Assembly: GCA_013388565.1 (NCBI GenBank)
Contig: JACAEZ010000096.1
Span: 1 to 5,300 of the forward strand
DNA from: Campylobacterales bacterium
GTDB lineage: Bacteria; Campylobacterota; Campylobacteria; Campylobacterales; JACAEZ01
Length of the DNA: 5,300 nucleotides
Direction of reading: 5' to 3'
Within the stretch, counting starts at the first letter, position 1, and every line of letters starts with the position of its first letter. Position numbers and translations under genes: made by a program. This document shows positions 1 to 5,300 of this stretch, one piece after another. The notes below the pieces were generated by a model. The model was not told the origin of the DNA, ran no database searches, and worked only from the letters and a program-made list of their open reading frames with translations.

Positions 1-1010
1 GTGCTAAATTTTATACAACAAATGGTTTAGGATTAAATGAAGATGACGGAAGAGAAGTTAATTCATTAATGTTTAATCCAGATGGTGACTCTTTCTCTTT
101 ATTAGGTCAAGCTTATGTAAGTTATAAAATTGCAAATACACAATTTAAAGTTGGAAGACAACAAATTGATACTCCTTTAGCTGGAAGTGATGATATTAGA
201 ATGATTCCAAACTTATTTGAAGCATATTTACTTGTAAATACAGATGTAAAAGATACAACTTTAATAGCTGCACATGTAACAAAAATGAGTGGTATGCCTG
301 ATAGTTCAGCAAATGGTAGTAAATTTGAAAGTATGAGTGATGCTGCTGGTTTAGGTGGAATTGTTGGAAACGAAAGTGTAACGGCTGTTGCTGCAATATA
401 TGCTGGTATTCCAAATACAACTATTCAAGTTTGGGATTATTATGCAAATGAGATGTTAAATGCTATATATGCTGATATAGTTTATGAGAATAAAGCTACA
501 GAAGATTTAACTTTAACATTAGCTGGACAGTACTACACATACAAAGAGCAAGGTAAAGTAAAAGATGCTGGTGCAAAAGTAAACTATAATGTAATGGGTG
601 CAAAAATAGCACTTGCTAGTGAAAAAAGTGGTTTAACAGGAACAGTGGCTTACAATCAAGTAAGTGATGACCCAACATCAACTCCAGTATTTGGTGCATG
701 GGGTGGTTATCCAGAGTATGCTTTTGCTGAAGAGTTTTGGATGTACTCAATGGGTGCTGAAATGTTTGATGGTAGTGTAGTTAAAGCAGGTTTAGACTTT
801 GACTTAGGAACTGTTGGATTTGCTGATAGAACATTAAGTGCTGCTTATGTTGGTTTTGATGGAAGAACTGTAGATGTTGATGTTTATGATGTTGCATATA
901 CATGTGAAGCTTTCAAAAATTTAAACATGAAAGTAGCTTACGAATATCAAGAGTATTCAAATGACAATGAAAATTCTTTAATAAAAGTTGTAGGAAAATA
1001 TAGTTTTTAA
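1..1010 (+). CDS. OprD-family outer-membrane porin, 3' part (5' end outside window)
   Basis: The reading frame is open from base 3 to the TAA at 1008-1010, giving 335 visible residues; the start lies to the left of the window. The segment VGRQQIDTPLAGSDD followed by RMIPNLFEA (about residues 50-74 of the fragment) resembles the OprD-type pattern of a GRQ strand, then a loop with a DxR(M/L)(I/L)P motif and FE. The rest alternates short polar and aromatic stretches, as in beta strands of a barrel, and the chain ends in KYSF, the terminal aromatic residue expected for BAM-assembled outer-membrane proteins. OprD relatives are usually about 400 residues or more, so perhaps 60-100 residues including the signal peptide are missing. 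The family forms substrate-selective channels for small solutes; the substrate here cannot be read from sequence. ATG at 69 is internal: no ribosome site precedes it and the family-like sequence continues upstream. A Cys near the C-terminus (YTCEAF) is slightly unusual for a porin. Confidence 0.82.
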   Translation, partial: AKFYTTNGLGLNEDDGREVNSLMFNPDGDSFSLLGQAYVSYKIANTQFKVGRQQIDTPLAGSDDIRMIPNLFEAYLLVNTDVKDTTLIAAHVTKMSGMPDSSANGSKFESMSDAAGLGGIVGNESVTAVAAIYAGIPNTTIQVWDYYANEMLNAIYADIVYENKATEDLTLTLAGQYYTYKEQGKVKDAGAKVNYNVMGAKIALASEKSGLTGTVAYNQVSDDPTSTPVFGAWGGYPEYAFAEEFWMYSMGAEMFDGSVVKAGLDFDLGTVGFADRTLSAAYVGFDGRTVDVDVYDVAYTCEAFKNLNMKVAYEYQEYSNDNENSLIKVVGKYSF

Positions 1011-1018
1011 TATCAGTT

Positions 1019-1046
1019 TTCAAGATAGCTTTGAGGCTATTTTGAA
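1019..1046 (+). terminator. Hairpin after porin gene, likely weak terminator
   Basis: TTCAAGATAGC (1019-1029) pairs with GCTATTTTGAA (1036-1046) through 11 pairs including one G-T wobble, around a 6-base loop. It starts 9 bases after the porin stop. The following bases (TTGTT) make only a poor T tract, so termination may be partial or may need the second inverted repeat downstream. Confidence 0.5.
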
Positions 1047-1053
1047 TTGTTAC

Positions 1054-1147
1054 AAAGGGAGCCTTTAAATATTTAAATAATTTTTTATATTATCTTTTGA
1101 CATACACCCCCCTTCCTTAATAAAGAATTTAAATAGGCTCTCTTTTT
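1054..1147 (+). repeat. Long-armed inverted repeat with C/U-rich loop, followed by T run
   Basis: AAAGGGAGCC plus TTTAAAT (1054-1070) is complementary to ATTTAAA plus GGCTCTCTTT (1127-1133 and 1136-1145), with a two-base bulge (TA, 1134-1135) and one G-T wobble, about 17 pairs. The T run 1143-1147 overlaps and follows the right arm, as in an intrinsic terminator, but the loop is 56 bases, far larger than usual. The loop holds a C6 tract within ACACCCCCCTTCCTT, striking in such AT-rich DNA, and a TTGACA hexamer (1097-1102). The TTTAAAT arm also forms a local palindrome with 1071-1077, which may weaken the long pairing. It could be a second terminator, a small RNA, or chance. Confidence 0.45.
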
Positions 1148-1193
1148 ATCAAATCTTCAATATTTTTTAAGCTAAAAAACAAAACAAAATCAA

Positions 1194-1199
1194 TATAAT
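1194..1199 (+). promoter_or_regulatory. Probable -10 box of the glnB promoter
   Basis: TATAAT matches the housekeeping sigma -10 consensus exactly and would start transcription near 1206, giving a leader of about 25 bases with the ribosome site in it. No -35 match lies at the usual distance, but the upstream DNA carries T runs (1143-1147 and 1163-1168), as is common for Campylobacterota promoters where the -35 box is poorly conserved. I see no sigma-54 type element (TGGC...TTGC), which would have suggested nitrogen control. Confidence 0.5.
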
Positions 1200-1215
1200 T
1201 ATTTTAAAATATTAA

Positions 1216-1569
<354 letters not shown>

Positions 1570-1633
1570 AATTATTATATAGTTAATTAATCTCATATAT
1601 GAACTTTTAAATGATGTTTTAATTCTAAAAAGA

Positions 1634-1639
1634 TAAAAT
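1634..1639 (+). promoter_or_regulatory. Possible -10 box for the PAS-receptor operon
   Basis: TAAAAT lies 31 bases before the PAS start, giving a predicted leader of about 25 bases. No -35 box is recognisable, and in DNA this AT-rich such hexamers arise by chance, so this is only a candidate. No sigma-28 or sigma-54 type flagellar promoter is evident in 1570-1670. The same spacer contains two short palindromes, TTAATTAA (1583-1590) and TCATATATGA (1593-1602), but no hairpin stable enough to call a terminator for glnB. Confidence 0.3.
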
Positions 1640-1657
1640 TAGCTTATCAAATAAATT

Positions 1658-1662
1658 GGAGG
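1658..1662 (+). promoter_or_regulatory. Strong ribosome binding site of the PAS gene
   Basis: GGAGG with 8 bases to the ATG at 1671 is the strongest Shine-Dalgarno match in the window; the other genes use AAGG-type sites. It fixes the start and suggests the PAS protein is translated efficiently, perhaps in excess over the receptor encoded next, whose site is only AAGG. Confidence 0.75.
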
Positions 1663-1670
1663 TTTGAATT

Positions 1671-2192
1671 ATGTCAAAGAATAGACCGATTCCTACAAGT
1701 AATGAGAAAAAACTAAACCAAAATGATTTCATTGTATCTAAAACTGATACAAAAGGTGTTATTACTTATGGAAATCAAATTTTTATCAATATGTCAGGAT
1801 ATAGCGAACATGAACTTTTAGGTTCACCTCATAACATATTGAGACATCCTGATATGCCAAAAGCAGTTTTTAAACTATTATGGGACGAAATTAAAAATAA
1901 AAAAGAGGTATTTGCATATGTTAAAAATTTATGCAAAGATGGCTCATTTTATTGGGTTTTTGCAAATGTAACACCATCTTTTGATTTGAGTGGAAATATA
2001 ATAGGGTATTACTCTGTAAGAAGAAAGCCTAATGAAAAAGCAATACCAAAAGTTGCAGAACTTTATAATAAATTGCTTGAAACTGAAAAAACAGCTGGAG
2101 TTGATTCTTCAATGTCTTTATTAAATAAATATGTTAGTGATAATTCAATGAAATATAATGAATTTATAATTCATTTACAAAAAAACTCTTAA
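1671..2192 (+). CDS. Aer/CetB-like single-PAS energy-taxis sensor protein
   Basis: A 173-residue protein with one PAS domain at about residues 15-120 and no membrane segment or signal peptide. The block [24 protein letters not shown] (42-65) closely follows the PAS domain of the E. coli aerotaxis receptor Aer, including the RHPD motif (58-61) whose residues in Aer are involved in FAD binding. [18 protein letters not shown] (85-102) and [11 protein letters not shown] (110-120) continue the same pattern. The Aer tryptophan of the FAD pocket (W79) appears to align with Phe81 here. A C-terminal tail of about 50 residues, partly helical by eye, may contact the receptor. The next gene begins 11 bases after the stop, which resembles the split cetB/cetA energy-taxis system of Campylobacter, where the PAS protein signals through a separate transducer. 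FAD binding and partnership are inferred; the PAS family assignment is firm. Confidence 0.87.
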   Translation: MSKNRPIPTSNEKKLNQNDFIVSKTDTKGVITYGNQIFINMSGYSEHELLGSPHNILRHPDMPKAVFKLLWDEIKNKKEVFAYVKNLCKDGSFYWVFANVTPSFDLSGNIIGYYSVRRKPNEKAIPKVAELYNKLLETEKTAGVDSSMSLLNKYVSDNSMKYNEFIIHLQKNS

Positions 2193-2203
2193 AAGGTTAT
2201 ATT

Positions 2204-3496
2204 ATGGGATTATTTGGTTCATCAAAAAGTAGTAGCTTAGATAATAAATTAATAGATGATATATTAAGAGTTGTTCAAAAAGCATCAGATGGTTTTTTGG
2301 AAGAGAGAATTACACATATAGAGTCAGACACTAAAATAGCAAAAGTTGCTTGGGCTATAAATGATATGTTAGACCAAGTAGAAGCTTCTATGAGAGAGAC
2401 TACAAACTCTATAAATTCTGCTGGAAATGGTCAATATTATAGAAATGTATTTAGTGATGGTTTAAAAGGTGAGTTTAAAAAAACAGGTCAGCTTATAACT
2501 AAATCTGTTGATGCTATAAGTGAAAGTGAAAAAAGCAGAATTAGAGGCGAACTTGCTGAAAAATTTTCAAAGCTTGGTGGTGGGCTTGGTGCTGGGCTTA
2601 GAATAGTTCAAAATGATTTAAATGAAGGTACAAAAATAGTTCAAGAGATTACTTCAAATGCAGATAATACAGCTATAAAATCAAGAATTAGTTTAGATAC
2701 TGTACAAAATTTATCATCTCAATTAAATCAGTTAATTCATCTAATATCTGATATAAATGAGTCTATTCAATCGCTTACTCAAAGGTCTCAAGAGATAAAC
2801 TCTGTTGTAAATTTAATCAAAGATATAGCAGACCAGACAAATTTATTAGCACTTAATGCAGCTATTGAAGCAGCTCGTGCTGGTGAACATGGAAGAGGTT
2901 TTGCGGTTGTTGCTGATGAGGTTAGAAAGTTGGCTGAAAGAACACAAAAAGCTACACAAGAGATTTCAATAACTATTCAAACATTACAACAAGAGACAAG
3001 CGATATTCAAACAAACTCTGAAAATATAAATGAAATAGCTACAAGTTCTGGTGAAGATATTCATAATTTTGAATCCACACTTATTAGTTTTAATGAAGAT
3101 GCTCAAAAAACAGCTCTAATTTCTAAACAAGTTGAATATAAAATATTCTCTGTTTTAGCGAAAATTGACCATATTTTATATAAATCAAACACATACTCAT
3201 CAGTTCTTCATGATGAATATATAGACAAAATTGAAGATGATACTGCTTGTAGATTTGGAAAATGGCTTAAAAGTGATGCAAAAAGTAAATTTGAACAAAC
3301 ATCTGCATACAAAAAAATAGAAGAACCTCACAGATTAGTTCATGAATATGCTAATAAAAATATGCAGCGTTTAAAAGCAAAACATTGTTATGAAGCAAAA
3401 GAGCAGTTGGTTGAAAATTTTGAAAAGATGGAAGAAGCAAGTTTACAGATGTTTAGATTGCTTGATGAAATGGTTCATGAGGCAATAAAAAGATAA
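2204..3496 (+). CDS. Cytoplasmic methyl-accepting chemotaxis protein with C-terminal CZB zinc-binding domain
   Basis: A 430-residue chemoreceptor with no transmembrane stretch, so cytosolic. Order: an N-terminal HAMP-like segment (about 15-65, with the pattern [10 protein letters not shown]...AINDML), a second related segment (about 66-105, [21 protein letters not shown]), a glycine-rich stretch GGGLGAG (125-131), the signalling coiled coil with its conserved hairpin tip [23 protein letters not shown] followed by [15 protein letters not shown] (210-247), and a CZB domain from about 318. CZB ligands are visible: His323, Cys349 in CRFGKWL, His376 and His380, the family's 3-His/1-Cys set. The tip contacts CheA and CheW; no C-terminal CheR-binding pentapeptide is present. 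CZB receptors such as Helicobacter TlpD respond to zinc or oxidants such as hypochlorite. Start: AAGG at 2193-2196, 7 bases from the ATG. It is probably co-transcribed with the PAS gene 11 bases upstream and would act as its transducer, an inference from position. Confidence 0.93.
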   Translation: MGLFGSSKSSSLDNKLIDDILRVVQKASDGFLEERITHIESDTKIAKVAWAINDMLDQVEASMRETTNSINSAGNGQYYRNVFSDGLKGEFKKTGQLITKSVDAISESEKSRIRGELAEKFSKLGGGLGAGLRIVQNDLNEGTKIVQEITSNADNTAIKSRISLDTVQNLSSQLNQLIHLISDINESIQSLTQRSQEINSVVNLIKDIADQTNLLALNAAIEAARAGEHGRGFAVVADEVRKLAERTQKATQEISITIQTLQQETSDIQTNSENINEIATSSGEDIHNFESTLISFNEDAQKTALISKQVEYKIFSVLAKIDHILYKSNTYSSVLHDEYIDKIEDDTACRFGKWLKSDAKSKFEQTSAYKKIEEPHRLVHEYANKNMQRLKAKHCYEAKEQLVENFEKMEEASLQMFRLLDEMVHEAIKR

Positions 3497-3516
3497 ATAT
3501 ATTACTCTTTACTCTC

Positions 3517-3559
3517 TTTTTGTACTAGCAGTTTTTAGTCTGTTAGTACAAAAATTTTT
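3517..3559 (+). terminator. Strong intrinsic terminator after the PAS-receptor operon, possibly bidirectional
   Basis: TTTTTGTACTAGCAG (3517-3531) pairs with CTGTTAGTACAAAAA (3540-3554) over 15 pairs with one G-T wobble, around an 8-base loop, and TTTTT (3555-3559) follows at once. It begins 20 bases after the receptor stop. T and A runs at both stem bases would let it work in either direction, though no - strand gene ends here. Confidence 0.88.
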
Positions 3560-3611
3560 ACCTCTTTATTTTTTTACTATTAAAAAACATCTTCTAATTA
3601 GATAAATCATT

Positions 3612-3654
3612 ACAAATAAATTTTTTGTTTTTATGCGAAACAAATAAATTTTTA
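3612..3654 (+). repeat. Short direct repeat with internal inverted repeat upstream of argD
   Basis: ACAAATAAATTTTT occurs at 3612-3625 and again at 3640-3653, 28 bases apart start to start. Between and overlapping them, TTTGTTT (3624-3630) and AAACAAA (3638-3644) form an inverted repeat around TTATGCG. The placement 50-90 bases before argD could be a regulator site, but low sequence complexity makes chance plausible. An ArgR box is not recognisable. Confidence 0.35.
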
Positions 3655-3656
3655 AA

Positions 3657-3662
3657 TAAAAT
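3657..3662 (+). promoter_or_regulatory. Possible -10 box of the argD promoter
   Basis: TAAAAT lies 41 bases before the argD ATG and would give a leader of about 35 bases. No -35 consensus is seen, only upstream T tracts. Because a strong terminator separates argD from the receptor gene, a promoter must lie in 3560-3700; this hexamer is the best candidate among several AT-rich ones. Confidence 0.35.
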
Positions 3663-3703
3663 TTTCAATCAATAATAAATAATAGATACAAAGGATATAT
3701 TTT

Positions 3704-4888
3704 ATGAATACTATGTTAGAAAAAGTTGATAAAGAGTTTGTACTGCCAACATATAGCAGAAATTATGTAAATTTTAAATACGGTAAAAATGCTACACTTT
3801 ACAGTGATACTGGTTATGATTATATAGATTTTACAAGTGGAATAGGGGTTGTAAGTGTCGGTCATGGAAATGAGCAGGTAGCTAAAACTTTATATGAACA
3901 AGCAAAAAAGATTATTCATATATCAAATCTATATCTAATAGAGCCTCAAGCAGTACTAGCAAAAAAGATAGTTGAGTTGAGTGGATATGATGTTAAAGTA
4001 TTCTTTTCAAATAGTGGTGCTGAAGCAAATGAGGGTGCTATAAAAATGGCTAGAAAACATGGTAAAACATTTGAAGATGAAAAGTTTGAAATAATCACTC
4101 TTGAAAACTCTTTTCATGGAAGAACATTAGCTACATTAAAAGCTACAGCGCAAGAGAAAATGCACAAACATTTTACACCATATCCAGACGGATTTGTGTA
4201 TGCAAAAGATTTAGATGATGTGTATAATAAAATAACAGATAAAACATCAGCGGTTATGATGGAGCTTATTCAAGGGGAGGGTGGTATAACACCACTTGAT
4301 AAACAAAAAGTTCAAGAACTTTGCAGATATTTAAAAGAGAAAAATATATTGTTGATTATTGATGAAGTTCAATCTGGAGTTTTCAGAACAGGCAAATTTT
4401 TGGCATCAAACTACTATGAGATAGAGCCAGATATAGTTACACTTGCAAAAGGGTTAGGTGGAGGAGTTCCAATTGGTGCGATTTTAACAAGACAAAAAAA
4501 CATCTTTGAAGCAGGTGACCATGGAAGTACATTTGGTGGAAACTATCTATGTACAGCGACAGCTATTGAAGTGTTAAATATCCTAACAGAACTTAAAAAA
4601 AGTGAAAAATTAAAAAATACGATTGATATGTTTCATGAAAAGCTTATAACATTATCAACAGAATTTCCAGATATTTTTGGTGAAGTTGTAGGTATTGGGC
4701 TTATGAAAGGTGTTAGAGTAAAAAGTGATGAGTTACTAGCAGAGATTATTAAAAAAGCATTTGCAAAAAGAGTGCTTGTTTTAAAATCAGGCAGAAGTAC
4801 ATTGAGATTTTTACCACCTTTGACAATATCACAAAAAGAGTTAGAGCTTGGATTTGAAAGGTTGCATAGTGCAGTTAGCGAAATATAG
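3704..4888 (+). CDS. argD: Acetylornithine aminotransferase (PLP-dependent, class III)
   Basis: A 394-residue protein, the normal ArgD length. It transfers the amino group of glutamate to N-acetylglutamate 5-semialdehyde, giving N-acetylornithine in cytosolic arginine synthesis; many ArgDs also serve lysine synthesis as succinyldiaminopimelate aminotransferase. Fold-type I marks in order: FTSGIGVVSVGHG (43-55), FSNSGAEANEGAIKMAR (101-117) for PLP phosphate contact, SFHGRT (136-141), IIDEVQSGVFRTG (218-230) with Asp220 and Gln223 contacting the cofactor, the Schiff-base lysine Lys249 in TLAKGLGGG, GSTFGGN (274-280), and LRFLPPL (367-373) with the carboxylate-binding Arg368. The usual G after QxGV is Phe227 here, a minor change. 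AAGGA (3691-3695), 8 bases before the ATG at 3704, selects this start over the in-frame ATG at 3713. The related ornithine and GABA aminotransferases are less likely given length and motifs, but cannot be wholly excluded. It overlaps the next gene by 20 bases. Confidence 0.93.
   Translation: MNTMLEKVDKEFVLPTYSRNYVNFKYGKNATLYSDTGYDYIDFTSGIGVVSVGHGNEQVAKTLYEQAKKIIHISNLYLIEPQAVLAKKIVELSGYDVKVFFSNSGAEANEGAIKMARKHGKTFEDEKFEIITLENSFHGRTLATLKATAQEKMHKHFTPYPDGFVYAKDLDDVYNKITDKTSAVMMELIQGEGGITPLDKQKVQELCRYLKEKNILLIIDEVQSGVFRTGKFLASNYYEIEPDIVTLAKGLGGGVPIGAILTRQKNIFEAGDHGSTFGGNYLCTATAIEVLNILTELKKSEKLKNTIDMFHEKLITLSTEFPDIFGEVVGIGLMKGVRVKSDELLAEIIKKAFAKRVLVLKSGRSTLRFLPPLTISQKELELGFERLHSAVSEI
4857..4861 (+). 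promoter_or_regulatory. Ribosome binding site that sets a GTG start for the TolC-family gene
   Basis: AAAGG, inside the argD coding end, lies 7 bases before GTG at 4869. No ATG is available in that frame between the upstream in-frame stop (TAG, 4842-4844) and the signal peptide, so start choice is among TTG 4848, TTG 4854, GTG 4869 and TTG 4893; only GTG 4869 has a good site at proper spacing and yields a compact signal peptide. Confidence 0.65.
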
Positions 4889-5300
4889 TCTGTTGTTAGT
4901 TCCATTTTTGCTAATTGCAAATAGTGATATAGAGATTTTGTCAAAAAATAGTCAAGATATTTTAAATACACAAAAAGAGATAAATAAACTAGAGAGTGAT
5001 AAACTCTATTTGGATTGGGTAAACAAAATAAATTTAAACTATAACAAATCGTTTAATGAACAGTTTGACCCAACTCAAGAGAGTCAAACATTTTCAGTAG
5101 AGATAAATCAGCCTATTTTTAAAAGTGGCGGTATCTATTTTGCGACAATATACTCATCTGTTTCAAAAGATTATAATGATTTGGCTATAAAATTAAAAGA
5201 AAAAGAGTTGATTAAAAATGCTCTAATATCAATAGCAAATCTAAAAAAAATTGATTTAGAGATAGAAAAATCAAAACTATTATTGGCTAATGCAAAGATA
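4869..5300 (+). CDS. TolC-family outer-membrane efflux protein, N-terminal part (3' end outside window)
   Basis: An open frame of 144 residues runs from GTG at 4869 off the right edge. It starts MQLAKYSLLLVPFLLIA (GTG read as Met), a signal peptide with Lys5, a hydrophobic core and likely cleavage after Ala17. The mature part begins with a helical stretch (about 20-50), then NKINLNYNKSF (52-62) and TFSVEINQPIFKSGG (74-88), the TolC-family pattern of a beta strand leading to QP(I/L)F..GG, then long helices rich in Lys, Glu and Leu (from about 95), as in the periplasmic tunnel. Such proteins form the outer-membrane exit duct of tripartite RND, MFS or ABC pumps; pump partner genes, if present, should lie to the right. 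The 20-base overlap with argD implies co-transcription and possibly translational coupling, although the functions are unrelated. Full-length members are typically 400-480 residues, so about two thirds is missing. Confidence 0.82.
   Translation, partial: MQLAKYSLLLVPFLLIANSDIEILSKNSQDILNTQKEINKLESDKLYLDWVNKINLNYNKSFNEQFDPTQESQTFSVEINQPIFKSGGIYFATIYSSVSKDYNDLAIKLKEKELIKNALISIANLKKIDLEIEKSKLLLANAKI

Noticed and set aside
69..71. ATG as the start of the porin gene
   Set aside because: The frame is open to the left edge, no ribosome site precedes the ATG, and there is no signal peptide after it, so it is an internal methionine of a gene cut by the window edge.
196..420. 74-residue reading frame on the - strand inside the porin gene
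   Set aside because: It lies wholly antisense to a well-supported coding region, and its product is a low-complexity run of Gln, Leu, Tyr and His typical of reversed AT-rich coding DNA.
1107..1112. C6 tract as a phase-variable repeat
   Set aside because: Six bases is short for slippage-based switching and it lies in a spacer, not in a reading frame or between clear promoter boxes; it is noted only as part of the inverted-repeat loop.
1581..1608. AGTT...AACT followed by T residues after glnB as a terminator
   Set aside because: Only four pairs close a 17-base loop, too weak to call.
3593..3602. Palindrome TCTAATTAGA before argD as an operator
   Set aside because: A 10-base AT-rich palindrome is expected often by chance here and it matches no operator I recognise.
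3713..3715. Second in-frame ATG as the argD start
   Set aside because: It would be 17 bases from the AAGGA site, too far, whereas ATG at 3704 is 8 bases away.
4633..4971. 112-residue reading frame on the - strand across the argD end
   Set aside because: It is antisense to argD and the TolC-family start, has a Ser/Leu-rich composition without recognisable motifs, and both + strand genes have strong family evidence.

Overview
The window is AT-rich throughout: codons end mostly in A or T and spacers are runs of A and T. The gene set is an OprD-type porin fragment, a P-II protein, an Aer/CetB-like PAS protein with a soluble chemoreceptor, ArgD and a TolC-family protein. Base composition, short spacers, Shine-Dalgarno sites of the AAGG type and the PAS-receptor pair all suggest Campylobacterota, most likely an Arcobacter-like genus. 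That placement is an inference from composition and gene content; no marker gene proves it.

Layout, all on the + strand: (1) bases 1-1010 hold the 3' part of an outer-membrane porin gene, cut by the left edge. (2) Bases 1011-1230 are a non-coding spacer with a hairpin just after the porin stop, a second long-armed inverted repeat enclosing a C/U-rich loop, and a TATAAT box serving the next gene. (3) Bases 1231-1569 encode a complete P-II signal protein of the GlnB type, with no ammonium transporter gene beside it. (4) Bases 1671-3496 hold a two-gene unit: a single-PAS protein resembling the sensory domain of Aer/CetB, then, 11 bases later, a chemoreceptor without membrane segments that ends in a CZB zinc-binding domain. 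A 15-bp hairpin flanked by T runs closes this unit. (5) Bases 3704-4888 encode acetylornithine aminotransferase (ArgD). (6) A TolC-family outer-membrane protein starts at a GTG inside the end of argD (overlap 20 bases) and runs off the right edge.

The PAS protein and the receptor probably work together: the PAS protein would sense redox or energy state and the soluble receptor would pass the signal to CheA/CheW, with the CZB domain adding a zinc- or oxidant-dependent input. P-II and ArgD are housekeeping nitrogen and arginine functions; nothing in the sequence ties them directly to the taxis pair. The porin and TolC fragments belong to transcription units that extend beyond the window. All genes look intact apart from the two cut by the edges, and I see no mobile element, CRISPR array, tRNA or rRNA.
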